Shown in pieces: positions 25,657 to 34,841 of a stretch of DNA of 64,000 bases. A model generated the notes under the pieces. That model was not told the DNA's origin. It saw only the letters and a list, made by a program, of their open reading frames with translations, and did not search any database. Made by a program: the position numbers and the translations under genes. Each line of letters starts with the position of its first letter. Position 1 is the first letter of the stretch. The DNA is from Streptomyces mirabilis (GTDB lineage: Bacteria > Actinomycetota > Actinomycetes > Streptomycetales > Streptomycetaceae), in contig NZ_JBCJKP010000001.1 of assembly GCF_039503195.1 (NCBI RefSeq), forward strand, positions 7,936,001-8,000,000, given 5' to 3'.

Positions 25657-27965
25657 GCGGGCAGCCCCCACCGGGGAGCGTCCGCGTTCGGCCGTACCGG
25701 CGTGACGGTCAGGTCCGGGCGGTCGCCCTTGGCGGTGATCAGCGCCGACTCGCCACGGCGCAGGGTGACTTGGATCGTCCCCTCGCCCACCGTCTCGTAC
25801 CGCAGCTGCCGTCCCCGCCCGTCCCGCACGTCGATCGCGCCACCGATGCCGTGCCGTACGACGCAGGGCGCGCCCGCCTCGCTGACCAGCCGGACCCAGC
25901 GGGTCGCACCGCCCTTCCGTACCGCGCTGAGCAGAAAGGCGCCCTGGGTGCGGAAGTCGTGGACCGTCAGGTCCGCCCATTCGGCGGGCAGGGCCGGGAA
26001 GACCCGGACGACGCCGCCCCAGGACTGGCAGACCATGTCGTGCAGGGACTGGGCGGCCGACAGTGGGGTCTCGATGACCGGGCCCGACTCCTTGTACATG
26101 GTGTTGGGCTGGATGAAGCGGGTCATGAGCTGGCCGAGGTACTTGAGAGCGTCCTCGCCCTTGCCGAGCAGCGCGGACATCGAGGCGGCGCCCGTGAAGG
26201 TGTAGCCCTGAAGGGCGCCCTCGAAGCCCACCCAGTGCGCCAACGACTTCTCGATCAGGGCCCGTTCGTCGGGGGTGCGGCCGGTCAGCTCGTACAGCGG
26301 GTACACCGCGAGCAGATGCGAGTAGTGCCGGTGCGACTTCGCGAAGGGGATGTCCGCGCCGATCATGAAGCCGTTGGCGTCGGTCGGGTACGCCACCCGT
26401 TTGGCCAGCACCTCGCGCCAGCGTGGTGCCAACTCGTCGTCGAGTCCGAGGCGTTGGGCCGACTCCAGCAGGGTACGGCACCCCCAGGTCAGCAGCATCA
26501 GGTCGTAGTTGCAGTCGCGCGAGTTGCCGCCGTACTCGGGGGAGAAGGTGGCGGGCAGGTGCAACTTCCCGTCCGTGCCCGGCTCCAGGAAGTGCAGGTA
26601 GTAGTTGACCGCCTTGCGCAGCAGGGGGAAGAGGACGTCCCGCAGGATCGACTCGTCCATGGTGTGGCGGTAGCTGAGCCACACGTTGTGCAGGGCCCAG
26701 GTGAGGTTGCCGACCTCGGGAGTGGGCGGGTCCTGGCCGGGGATGCCGACGCCGTAGCCGGTGAGGGTGCCCGCCGCGCCGTTGACGAGCTGCGGGTCCG
26801 TGGTGCGCGGGATGCCGAGCGAGTCGGCGCGGTACCGGTCCGACACCTCCTTCGACAGATTGCCCCGGAACTCGCTCAACGCCCGGGTCACGGCGTCGAG
26901 TTCGAGATGGTTCGAGCCGTGGATCAGCCAGTACTCCAGCTGGACGTTGAGGTTCCACCAGGTGTTGGGCCAGGGCGTGGACTCCAGCCAGGGGCCGCTG
27001 GTCGCCATCACGGGCGCGTCCCGCCGGGCCGCCGACGCCGCCTTGTAGAGCTGGATCCAGTAGAAGCGCTGGATGCGCGCGTCGGGGAGGGAGAGGAAGC
27101 TCTTGCGGTAGTAGGCGTGCCACCAGGCACGGTGGGTTCCGGCCAGCAGGTCGTACGGCAGCGCCGACGCCCCGCGCACGGTGGCGAGCGCCCGGCCCAG
27201 CGCCGTGGACTTGGGATACGAGTGCGCGACATGCACGTACAGGGATCGTGTGCTGCCCCGCGTCCGCTCCCGCCACGCCGTCACATGCTGTCCACCCGAC
27301 AGCAGGGGCTGTACGGCGGCGGAGACGCCGTCGTGCGTGGCGACCTCGGCGGGCGGGTTGCCCTGGTAGCCGTCCGGGAGGGGCTTGAAGTCGGCGCGCG
27401 GGCTGATCGCGTCCGCCGGGTGGAAGACCCAGCGGAAGTCGCGCTCGCCCTCGCTGGGGGTCACCTCGACGGCGAGGACCGAGCGGGAGCTGTGCACCAG
27501 GGCGCGGAGCGTGAGCGTGCCCTGGTCCGTGGTGAGCGTGCCGGTCAGTTCGGCGTCGCGCAGGCCGAGCCGCCAGTCCAGGCCCGTGATCGCGCCGACC
27601 GGCTCCAGCGTGAACCAGCCGATGGGCAGGCGGGCGAGGCCGAAGAGGGAGCCGAACTCGGGGCGGTGGTCCTGCACCTGGGAGTGCTGGACGTTGAAGC
27701 GTACGGCCGAGAAGGAACCGGTCTCCGTGCCCGGTTCGGCGTAGATCCCGGAGCCGAGGAAGCCGTTGCCGAGGTAGGGGCCCTCGTACCAGGTCTTCGG
27801 CATCCGCTGCCAGACCAGATCGGCGTCGTCGAGGACGGTACGCCAGGGGTCGGAGGTGTCCGCGTGATCGGCCGCCCGTGCCTGGGCGGGCAGGCCTCCG
27901 GCGAGCAGGGTGCCGCCGAGGGCGGATCCGGTGGCGAGGACGGTACGTCTGGACGGGCTGGGCAT
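25653..27965 (-). CDS. Tat-secreted glycoside hydrolase, GH95-like
   Basis: The chosen start is ATG 27965 behind GGAGG (770 residues); the frame extends to 28007. SRRTVLATGSALGG is a twin-arginine signal. Next come an N-terminal beta domain (about 40-290) and an (alpha/alpha)6 barrel (about 300-680) with WWNLNVQLEYWLIHGSNHLE, HRHYSHLLAVYPL and QSWGGVVRVFPALPAEW. These patterns match GH95 alpha-L-fucosidase/galactosidase proteins. It is likely extracellular, acting on fucosylated or galactosylated polysaccharide. A strong promoter lies about 75-105 bases upstream. Confidence 0.82.
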   Translation of the reverse strand: MPSPSRRTVLATGSALGGTLLAGGLPAQARAADHADTSDPWRTVLDDADLVWQRMPKTWYEGPYLGNGFLGSGIYAEPGTETGSFSAVRFNVQHSQVQDHRPEFGSLFGLARLPIGWFTLEPVGAITGLDWRLGLRDAELTGTLTTDQGTLTLRALVHSSRSVLAVEVTPSEGERDFRWVFHPADAISPRADFKPLPDGYQGNPPAEVATHDGVSAAVQPLLSGGQHVTAWRERTRGSTRSLYVHVAHSYPKSTALGRALATVRGASALPYDLLAGTHRAWWHAYYRKSFLSLPDARIQRFYWIQLYKAASAARRDAPVMATSGPWLESTPWPNTWWNLNVQLEYWLIHGSNHLELDAVTRALSEFRGNLSKEVSDRYRADSLGIPRTTDPQLVNGAAGTLTGYGVGIPGQDPPTPEVGNLTWALHNVWLSYRHTMDESILRDVLFPLLRKAVNYYLHFLEPGTDGKLHLPATFSPEYGGNSRDCNYDLMLLTWGCRTLLESAQRLGLDDELAPRWREVLAKRVAYPTDANGFMIGADIPFAKSHRHYSHLLAVYPLYELTGRTPDERALIEKSLAHWVGFEGALQGYTFTGAASMSALLGKGEDALKYLGQLMTRFIQPNTMYKESGPVIETPLSAAQSLHDMVCQSWGGVVRVFPALPAEWADLTVHDFRTQGAFLLSAVRKGGATRWVRLVSEAGAPCVVRHGIGGAIDVRDGRGRQLRYETVGEGTIQVTLRRGESALITAKGDRPDLTVTPVRPNADAPRWGLPA

Positions 27966-28040
27966 GCGGGTGCCTCCAGGCGGCTCTAGCGACTGCACTT
28001 CGGGCAATTCGATCGATTCATCGGAGCTATCCCGCGATGC

Positions 28041-28069
28041 AACGTAGAGAAGTGGCTGCAGCCCGTCAA
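28041..28069 (-). promoter_or_regulatory. Sigma-70-type promoter with palindrome in its spacer, upstream of the GH95 gene
   Basis: On the minus strand TTGACG (28069-28064) and TACGTT (28046-28041) are separated by 17 bases, the optimal spacing for the HrdB sigma factor. The spacer contains the perfect 10-base palindrome GGCTGCAGCC (28054-28063), which could be a repressor half-site pair. The predicted leader is about 70 bases. Confidence 0.55.
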
Positions 28070-28115
28070 TATGAAGTGAGAGATCCGATGTGTTGCCCGC
28101 GCTGACGAGCGTGGG

Positions 28116-28598
28116 TCAGCCCCAGATCACCGTGGCCAGCCAGGCGGCCGTGACCAGCAGGCAGGCGATCAGCTCCGTCAGGACGTTCCAGCCGCCCGAC
28201 CGCATGACCGTCCCCACCGCCGCCTTCGCCCGGCCGTGCCCGCCCAGCCGTGGCCGCTCGTAGAGATAGATCCCGCCGAGGAAGCCCGCGACCGCGCCGA
28301 CCACCGGCAGCAGAATGAAACCGAGCAGTGCCCCGACCCCGGCGTACACGCCCATGCGGGGAGTGGCCCCGGCCTCCCGGAGCCGTCGGGGCGGCAGCCC
28401 CCAGCGGATCGCCTGGGCCAGCACCAGGACCACGGTCGCGCCCACCAGTACGCCCCAGGTGAGGGCCCGTGGGTCGGTGAGGGCCCACCACAGGACCGCG
28501 GCCCAGACGAGCCACGACCCCGGCACACCGGGCACCAGTACTCCGCACAGGCCGAGCACGATCACCACGCCGACCAGCAGGAGTTCCCACGCTCCCAT
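28116..28598 (-). CDS. DUF456 integral membrane protein
   Basis: This 160-residue protein starts at ATG 28598. It has four to five hydrophobic helices, with GVLVPGVPGSWLVWAAVL at the N-terminus and a glycine-rich MGVYAGVGALLGFI and GAVAGFLGGIYLYE in the middle, both characteristic of DUF456. Function is unknown; the glycine-zipper pattern suggests tight helix packing. It lies 150 bases upstream of the glycosidase gene on the same strand. Confidence 0.88.
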   Translation of the reverse strand: MGAWELLLVGVVIVLGLCGVLVPGVPGSWLVWAAVLWWALTDPRALTWGVLVGATVVLVLAQAIRWGLPPRRLREAGATPRMGVYAGVGALLGFILLPVVGAVAGFLGGIYLYERPRLGGHGRAKAAVGTVMRSGGWNVLTELIACLLVTAAWLATVIWG

Positions 28599-28634
28599 CT
28601 GCCCAGGGTGACTGAGCGGGCGCGAAAGCGCAGG

Positions 28635-29615
28635 TCAGTCGCGGGCCACCCAGCCCTTCTCGTAGGCGTGCCAGCCCAGCTGGAGCCGGGTCGTGACGCC
28701 CGCCAGCTCCATCAGCCGCTTCACCCGGCGCTGTACGGTCCTGAGGCCCAGGTCGAGCTGTTTCGCGACGCTCGCGTCGGTCAGCCCGGCCAGCAGCAGG
28801 GAGAGGATCTCCAGGTCGGTGACGTCGGGGCCGTCCGGCTCCTGCTCACTGACACCCCGGCTGCCGAGCCGCAGCGGCAGCGCGTCCCGCCACACCGACT
28901 CGAACAGCCCCGACAGCAGCTCCAGGAGCCCGCTGGCGTGCACGACGAGGGCGGCGGGCTCCGCGGTGTGCGAGGTGAGCGGCACCATCGCGAGCGACCG
29001 GTCGGCGATCACCAGCTTGGTCGGCACCTTGTCCACGACCCGTACCTGCTCGTCCCGGCTGAGCGCGGCGGACAGTTCGGTGAGGCCGGTGGGCTGGTCG
29101 AGTACGGCGCGTTCGAGCACCACGCGGTAACCGACGCCCCGTCCCGCGGCCTGTTCCTCCGCGTCGTTGTCCATCCCTGAGACCACCATCGGGTTCCCGG
29201 TGACCAGCGCGCACACCTCCGTGGCCGCGCCGAGCTGGAGCTGGAGGAACCGCTGGGTGACCGCCGCCGCTCCGATCACCACCTCCACCAGGTCGTGCAC
29301 GGCGGGTTCGGTGGCCTGGGCGCGGTACTCCTCGGCGAGCAGGGCGGCCGCCAGTTCCGCCTTCTCCAGCTCGTGCCGCTGCTGGGTGAGCAGTGCGCCG
29401 AGGGCGACGCCGGGCGGCGCCGCGACCCAACGTCCCGGGCGGCCCGAGGACTGGGCCGCGAGACCGTGCCGCTCCAGTCGGCGCAGGGTGCGCTCGGTGT
29501 CGTGCTCGCCGAGTGTGAGCCGCCGCGCGAGGTCGGGCACGTCGGCGGCGCCCACGGACACCAGTGCGCGGTACGCCGACTCGTGCGTCTCGTCCAGACC
29601 TATCGCTCCCAGCAT
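28635..29615 (-). CDS. TrmB/LuxR-type transcriptional regulator
   Basis: This 326-residue protein starts at ATG 29615 behind GGGGAGGG. The N-terminus has a winged helix of TrmB type (AYRALVSVGAADVPDLARRL). A central effector domain lies at about 85-255. A C-terminal LuxR HTH (about 268-325: LEILSLLLAGLTDASVAKQL then TVQRRVKRLMELAG) binds DNA. This two-HTH design is common in Streptomyces. Targets are not evident. A 476-base gap separates it from the divergent PP2C-like gene. Confidence 0.88.
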   Translation of the reverse strand: MLGAIGLDETHESAYRALVSVGAADVPDLARRLTLGEHDTERTLRRLERHGLAAQSSGRPGRWVAAPPGVALGALLTQQRHELEKAELAAALLAEEYRAQATEPAVHDLVEVVIGAAAVTQRFLQLQLGAATEVCALVTGNPMVVSGMDNDAEEQAAGRGVGYRVVLERAVLDQPTGLTELSAALSRDEQVRVVDKVPTKLVIADRSLAMVPLTSHTAEPAALVVHASGLLELLSGLFESVWRDALPLRLGSRGVSEQEPDGPDVTDLEILSLLLAGLTDASVAKQLDLGLRTVQRRVKRLMELAGVTTRLQLGWHAYEKGWVARD

Positions 29616-30091
29616 GCGGCGATGCCCTCCCCAAATCCCGTTCCGGCCGTGACCTGGCGGAAATCAGCCACGGCGCAAACCCGCCTCGGCACATCATCGC
29701 CGCAGCACCCGTAACTCTGCCAAGCTCACGGCACCGCGGCAGCAACAGCCGCCCTTAATGACCGGCTTGGGCCAGACCGGCCTGCGCGGACCGGGCGGCG
29801 TGATCTTGGGAGTGGCGCCTTGGGGAGCGCGGCAGCGCGCGTCACAGGGAGAACCTCAGGGAAGCAGGTCACACTCAGGGCGCCGCCGGGCGGTTCTCCC
29901 GTGGGGGGTGGAATCGTCCGGCGGCTTCGACGCGGCGTCCATGTCGACGTGGCGTCCGACGTTTCGTCAACCCTCTCCACCCGTATGGCCGTTCGACACA
30001 TCACCCGATATGCCGTTCGACTACCAGTCCCGTGGCCGGTTTTTCCGGATGCCCCGTTTTCATCCGGCTCTCGCGGTGGACAATTAGGGGC
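29616..30091. promoter_or_regulatory. Divergent intergenic region
   Basis: No convincing gene lies in these 476 bases; the short ORFs here lack coding bias. It must hold promoters for the minus-strand regulator and the plus-strand PP2C-like gene. GACAAT at 30079-30084 lies 8 bases before ATG 30092, so a transcript starting at the ATG (leaderless) is possible. Confidence 0.4.
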
Positions 30092-31990
30092 ATGAGCCAG
30101 CAGGGGGAGAGGCCTACCGGTCACGAGGACGACTGGTGGGGGCAGCTGTACGACGCCACCGGGGACACGGGGCCCACGCCCGCGGCCGATTCCCTCGACG
30201 ACCGCTTCGCGTCGGCCGCGGGGACGGTGGGATCGGGGTCCGCGCCACCCGAGCCGGACGGGCCTCCCGTCGTCCCCGAGCAACGGGGCGACGGCGCCAC
30301 CCCGCGCGACGAGGCACTGGGCCGGCGCCCCGCCCGCTGGGACCGTGAGCCCCGGTCCGACCCACCGGACCCCTTCCTCGGCCCGACAGGACCCGCCGAG
30401 AACCTGCCCCCCTCGACGAGCGCCGATGCCGCTCCGGACCCCTCGGAGATCGAGGGCGCCGTCCCTTCGGGGAGCGGGGAGAGTGTCGGTCGCCCGGGGA
30501 GCGCGGAGGATTCCGGTCCCTTGTGGAGCGGCGGAGGCCGCGGCTCCTCGCGGAGCGGCGGGGACCTGGGCCTCCCGGGGGATGGGGAGGGATCCGGCTT
30601 CTCCCGGGGCGGCGGGGACCCGGGCCTTTCGTGGAGCAGCGGGTACCCGGGCCCCTCGGGGAGCGAGGAGGATCCCGGCCTCTCGTCGGCCGATGCGGAG
30701 CCCGGCCCGTGGTGGAGCAGGGAGGCGACCGGTTTCTCACGGGGGGGTGTGGATCCCCGCTCCTCGGGGGGTGGTGAAGAGCCCTTGCCTCCTTGGGGAC
30801 CCCCGCCCGCCGACCCGCCGACCCCCGCGACCTTTCCGCCGGGACCGACGCCGCCCGGGTTCCACGCCGAGTCGCTCCGTGGCCGTACGTCCAATACGTC
30901 CAAGGAGTCGCCCGGCGCGGCGGTGCCGCCGCGCCCCACCGGGCCGCCGGATCCCGCCCCGCCCGGCGCGGCCGCCCCCGAGGACGCCCTCCCCGAGCCG
31001 GTTCTCACCGCCCCCCACCAGCCACCCCCCGTCGACCACGTCGGTTCGGGCCCGCCCACCTACGACGCCGAGCCCACCGCCCTCCCGCCCGCCGATCCGG
31101 ACGACCTCGACGACCTGGTCGCCGACACCGTCCTGGACGGGGCGCGCTACGGGGCGAGCACCCTGCGCGCGGCCTCCGTGCGCGGCGACTCCGCCCGCTT
31201 CAGGGGCGAGCCCCGCCGGGACTCCCTGCTCACCGCCCGCTTCGGAGCGGGCGAGCACGCGCTGGTACTGGTGGCGATGGCGACCGGCGCCCGGGCGACC
31301 CCCGGCGCGCACCGGGCGGCGGCCGAGGCGTGCCGGTGGATCGGGCGCGCCGTGGGCCGCAGCCACGCGCGGCTGGCCGAGGACATAAGGGCGGCCCGTC
31401 GCGGCGACCTGAAGTCGGGCCTGCACCGGCTCACCGACCGCAGTCTCGGCAAGCTGCGCGCGAGCGCCGCCGAACAGGGCGTCGAACCCGAGGAGTACAC
31501 CGCCGGGCTGCGCTGCCTGCTGCTCACCGGGGACCCCGAGTGCCGTACACGCGTCTTCTTCGGGGTCGGCGACGGCGGCCTGTTCCGGCTGCGGGACGGC
31601 GAGTGGCAGGACATCGAGCCGCGGGTCGCCGAGACCACCGGTGAGGCCGTGGTCGGCTTCGGATCGCTGCCGCACGAGACCCCCGAGGGCGACCGGCTCA
31701 CCATGGACCTGGGCATCACCACGCCCCCGAGTCCGTACGAACCGGCCCCCGAACCCCCCCGCGAACCCTTCCGTTTCCGCGCCTCCGTCGCCCGACCGGG
31801 TGACACGCTGCTGCTGTGCACCGGCGGCCTCGCGGAGCCCCTGCGCGGGGAGCCACAGTTGTGCGAGCACCTGACGGAACGGTGGTCGGCGGCCGAGCCG
31901 CCCGGCCTCGCCGCGTTCCTGGCCGACACCCAGGTACGGGTCAAGGGATACGCCGACGACCGGACCGTCGCGGCCGTTTGGGAGGCGTAA
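30092..31990 (+). CDS. PP2C-like protein with degenerate metal motifs
   Basis: This 632-residue protein starts at ATG 30092. The first 360 residues are low complexity: Pro, Gly and Ser-rich imperfect repeats such as GGDPGL and PGPSG. The C-terminal domain (about 370-630) follows PP2C order, with RGDSARFRGEPRRDSLL, LVLVAMATGA, GVGDGGLFRLRDG, TLLLCTGGLAE and DDRTVAAVW. The usual ADGMGG and TDG metal-binding Asp positions read ATGA and TGG, so catalysis is doubtful. It could be a pseudophosphatase that binds phosphoprotein partners. It is followed 81 bases later by poxB. Confidence 0.75.
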   Translation: MSQQGERPTGHEDDWWGQLYDATGDTGPTPAADSLDDRFASAAGTVGSGSAPPEPDGPPVVPEQRGDGATPRDEALGRRPARWDREPRSDPPDPFLGPTGPAENLPPSTSADAAPDPSEIEGAVPSGSGESVGRPGSAEDSGPLWSGGGRGSSRSGGDLGLPGDGEGSGFSRGGGDPGLSWSSGYPGPSGSEEDPGLSSADAEPGPWWSREATGFSRGGVDPRSSGGGEEPLPPWGPPPADPPTPATFPPGPTPPGFHAESLRGRTSNTSKESPGAAVPPRPTGPPDPAPPGAAAPEDALPEPVLTAPHQPPPVDHVGSGPPTYDAEPTALPPADPDDLDDLVADTVLDGARYGASTLRAASVRGDSARFRGEPRRDSLLTARFGAGEHALVLVAMATGARATPGAHRAAAEACRWIGRAVGRSHARLAEDIRAARRGDLKSGLHRLTDRSLGKLRASAAEQGVEPEEYTAGLRCLLLTGDPECRTRVFFGVGDGGLFRLRDGEWQDIEPRVAETTGEAVVGFGSLPHETPEGDRLTMDLGITTPPSPYEPAPEPPREPFRFRASVARPGDTLLLCTGGLAEPLRGEPQLCEHLTERWSAAEPPGLAAFLADTQVRVKGYADDRTVAAVWEA

Positions 31991-32071
31991 CGGCGCACCG
32001 TGTGAATTCATGGACCCGACGGACGAATAGGGACCCGCGGGATCCATGGACCACAAAGAGGTGCGTGCAGC

Positions 32072-33814
32072 ATGGCCAAGCAGAACGTCGCCGAGCAGTT
32101 CGTCGACATCCTCGTCCGTGCGGGCGTCAAGCGCCTGTACGGCGTCGTCGGCGACAGCCTCAACCCGGTGGTGGACGCGATCCGGCGCAACGCGGCGATC
32201 GACTGGATCCACGTCCGGCACGAGGAGACAGCCGCCTTCGCCGCCGGGGCCGAGGCCCAGATCACCGGCAAGCTCGCCGCCTGCGCCGGCTCCTGCGGCC
32301 CCGGCAACCTCCACCTCATCAACGGTCTGTACGACGCCCACCGCTCCATGGCCCCGGTTCTCGCCCTCGCCTCGCACATCCCCTCCAGCGAGATCGGCCT
32401 CGGCTACTTCCAGGAGACCCACCCGGACCAGGTCTTCCGCGAGTGCAGTCACTACAACGAGATGATCTCCAACCCGAAGCAGATGCCGAGGCTCCTGCAG
32501 ACCGCCATCCAGCACGCGGTGGGCCAGTCGGGTGTCAGCGTCGTCTCCCTCCCCGGCGACATCGCCTCCGAGCCCGCCCCGGACAAGGCCCTGCAGACCG
32601 CCCTCGTCACCTCCCGGCCCACGGTCCGTCCCGGCGACACCGAGATCGACGAGCTCGTCGCGATGATCGACGAGGCCGACAGAATCACGCTCTTCTGCGG
32701 CAGCGGCACGGCGGGCGCGCACGCCGAGGTCATGGAGTTCGCGGAGAAGATCAAGTCCCCGGTCGGACACGCGCTGCGAGGCAAGGAGTGGATCCAGTAC
32801 GACAACCCGTATGACGTCGGTATGAGCGGCTTGCTCGGCTACGGCGCCGCCTACGAGGCCACCCACGAGTGCGACCTGCTGATCCTGCTCGGCACCGACT
32901 TTCCGTACAACGCCTTCCTCCCGGACGACGTCAAGATCGCCCAGGTCGACGTCCGGCCCGAGCGCCTGGGCCGCCGCTCCAAGCTGGATCTCGCGGTGTG
33001 GGGCGATGTGAAGGAGACCCTGCGCTGTCTGACGCCCCGGGTGAAGCCCAAGGGGAACCGTCGTTTCCTCGACAAGATGCTGAAGAAGCACGCGGACGCG
33101 CTCGAGGGTGTCGTCAAGGCGTACACGCGCAAGGTCGAGAAGCACGTGCCGATCCACCCGGAGTACGTGGCCTCCGTCCTCGACGAACTCGCCGACGAGG
33201 ACGCGGTGTTCACGGTCGACACCGGGATGTGCAACGTGTGGGCGGCCCGCTACATCTCGCCCAACGGCCGCCGCCGGGTCATCGGTTCGTTCTCGCACGG
33301 TTCGATGGCGAACGCGCTGCCGATGGCGATCGGCGCCCAGTTCACCGACCGGGGCCGACAGGTCGTCTCGATGTCCGGAGACGGCGGGTTCGCCATGCTG
33401 ATGGGCGACTTCCTCACCCTCGTCCAGTACGACCTGCCGGTGAAGGTCGTCCTCTTCAACAACTCCGCCCTGAGCATGGTCGAGTTGGAGATGCTGGTCG
33501 CCGGGCTGCCCTCGTACGGGACCACGAACAAGAACCCCGACTTCGGGGCCGTCGCGCGTGCGTGCGGGGCGTACGGCGTGCGCGTCGAGAAGCCCAAGGA
33601 CCTCACCGGCGCCTTGAAGGCCGCCTTCAAGCACAAGGGCCCCGCCCTCGTCGACGTCGTCACCGACCCCAACGCCCTGTCCATCCCGCCGAAGATCAGC
33701 GCGGAGATGGTGACCGGGTTCGCCCTGTCGGCGTCGAAGATGGTCCTGGACGGGGGCGTCGGTCGGATGGTGCAGATGGCCCGCTCCAACCTGCGCAACG
33801 TGCCGCGTCCTTGA
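32072..33814 (+). CDS. poxB: Pyruvate dehydrogenase (quinone)-type thiamine diphosphate enzyme
   Basis: This 580-residue protein starts at ATG 32072. It has the three ThDP-enzyme domains. The N-terminal pyrimidine-binding domain carries the catalytic Glu in RHEETAAFAAGAEA (about 48-62), the central domain is FAD-binding in this family, and the C-terminal domain holds the ThDP motif GDGGFAMLMGDFLTLVQ (about 435-451) ending VVLFNN. PoxB oxidises pyruvate to acetate and CO2 at the membrane, passing electrons to quinone. Length and order are typical; related acetolactate-type enzymes are the alternative. Confidence 0.88.
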   Translation: MAKQNVAEQFVDILVRAGVKRLYGVVGDSLNPVVDAIRRNAAIDWIHVRHEETAAFAAGAEAQITGKLAACAGSCGPGNLHLINGLYDAHRSMAPVLALASHIPSSEIGLGYFQETHPDQVFRECSHYNEMISNPKQMPRLLQTAIQHAVGQSGVSVVSLPGDIASEPAPDKALQTALVTSRPTVRPGDTEIDELVAMIDEADRITLFCGSGTAGAHAEVMEFAEKIKSPVGHALRGKEWIQYDNPYDVGMSGLLGYGAAYEATHECDLLILLGTDFPYNAFLPDDVKIAQVDVRPERLGRRSKLDLAVWGDVKETLRCLTPRVKPKGNRRFLDKMLKKHADALEGVVKAYTRKVEKHVPIHPEYVASVLDELADEDAVFTVDTGMCNVWAARYISPNGRRRVIGSFSHGSMANALPMAIGAQFTDRGRQVVSMSGDGGFAMLMGDFLTLVQYDLPVKVVLFNNSALSMVELEMLVAGLPSYGTTNKNPDFGAVARACGAYGVRVEKPKDLTGALKAAFKHKGPALVDVVTDPNALSIPPKISAEMVTGFALSASKMVLDGGVGRMVQMARSNLRNVPRP

Positions 33815-33837
33815 CCGTTCCCTCGGCCCGCCACCGA

Positions 33838-33853
33838 GCTCCGTAAGCGGAGC
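33838..33853 (+). terminator. Small hairpin after poxB
   Basis: GCTCCG (33838-33843) pairs with CGGAGC (33848-33853) across TAAG, 24 bases after the poxB stop. It is short and without a T-run, so terminator activity is uncertain. Confidence 0.3.
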
Positions 33854-34247
33854 GGCGACACCACCACCGAGCCCGGGCCGCCGCGCCGATTTTCCGTCGA
33901 GTACGGCCATACCCGCAGCCGAGAGTCGGTAGATGGGCCGAGCGCCCGTGGTCAACACGTCGCCCGGGAGGGGGAGGCGCCGGGTGGTGCGGGTCCGCCG
34001 GGTGTGCCGCCGCCGTGCGCCGGGGCCGAACCGTGCGCCTCAACAGGCGTTGAGCAGGGCAAGCAGGGCTTTCCACGGGGCGGATGGCCGTCGCGCGGGC
34101 CCGGCCCCGGAGAGCCCTGACGTAGGGGCGGCGGCGCCCCACGAGCCACCGTTGCGGCGCGACGCCGTGCTTCCGCTCGGGATTGGCTGGTGGTTGACCA
34201 TTCGGCATGACTGCCGCGTCCCCGATGGGGCATGGATTCCCGTGAAC
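33854..34247. other. Intergenic stretch without a supported gene
   Basis: I see no ORF here with convincing amino acid composition or ribosome binding site. At its end a 16-codon ORF (34248-34298) overlaps the proposed start of the next gene by ATGA and might couple its translation. Confidence 0.35.
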
Positions 34248-34294
34248 ATGTTCGATCAGGAGGGGAACCCGACATCGGCATGCAGGCGGGGGTC

Positions 34295-34777
34295 ATGAAG
34301 AGGCAGGTACGAGGAGGCGGTCCCGTGGCCATCGGGGCCTCCTCGGCACAGGCAGTGGAGGAAGAAGCGACCGACGGTACGAGGGAACCGACCGCCGCGC
34401 AGCTCAGGCGGCGGCTGGCCAGGGCCGACCTACGGGCGGTGCCAGAGGCCCGCAGGGCGCTGAGGGAACTCTTACGGCACTGGGGGAAGCCGGAGAAGTC
34501 CGAGATAGCCGAGTTGCTGACCAGCGAACTCGTCACCAACGCCCTCATCCACACCGACCATGACGCGGTCCTGACGGCCACCGTCGGACCCCGCGGACTC
34601 CGCGTGGAGGTGAGGGACTTCGTGGGACGCAGGCCCAGACTGCGGGTACCGATCGCCGACGACGGTACGCACGGCAGAGGCCTCGTCCTGGTCCAGTCAC
34701 TCGCGGACGCCTGGGGGGTACGCCCCCACGGCGTGGGCAAGTCGGTCTGGTTCGAACTGGACGGCAGCGCGGTGTAG
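34295..34777 (+). CDS. RsbW-like ATP-binding (anti-sigma kinase-type) protein with TTA codon
   Basis: The start is uncertain: ATG 34295 (160 residues), ATG 34280 and ATG 34232 are all in frame. The HATPase_c_2 fold shows ELLTSELVTNALIHT (N box) and GRGLVLVQSLADAWGV (G box) with the KSVWFEL end strand. Such small ATPases phosphorylate anti-anti-sigma factors or act as orphan regulators. Codon 34472-34474 is TTA, so translation probably needs the bldA tRNA and is tied to development. No cognate sigma factor is adjacent. A perfect bidirectional hairpin follows. Confidence 0.82.
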   Translation: MKRQVRGGGPVAIGASSAQAVEEEATDGTREPTAAQLRRRLARADLRAVPEARRALRELLRHWGKPEKSEIAELLTSELVTNALIHTDHDAVLTATVGPRGLRVEVRDFVGRRPRLRVPIADDGTHGRGLVLVQSLADAWGVRPHGVGKSVWFELDGSAV

Positions 34778-34805
34778 TCACCGCGCCGCCGTAATTCCTG
34801 TCCGG

Positions 34806-34830
34806 GGTCCGGCCGTTCAACGGCCGGACC
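34806..34830. terminator. Bidirectional hairpin terminator
   Basis: GGTCCGGCCG (34806-34815) and CGGCCGGACC (34821-34830) form a perfect 10-base-pair stem with loop TTCAA. It sits between two convergent genes, where a shared terminator is expected. Confidence 0.7.
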
Positions 34831-34841
34831 GCCCCGGTGTC

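Noticed and set aside
30737..33958. 1073-residue open frame on the minus strand
   Set aside because: It lies antisense to the PP2C-like and poxB genes and crosses their gap; composition is shadow-like and it has no motifs.
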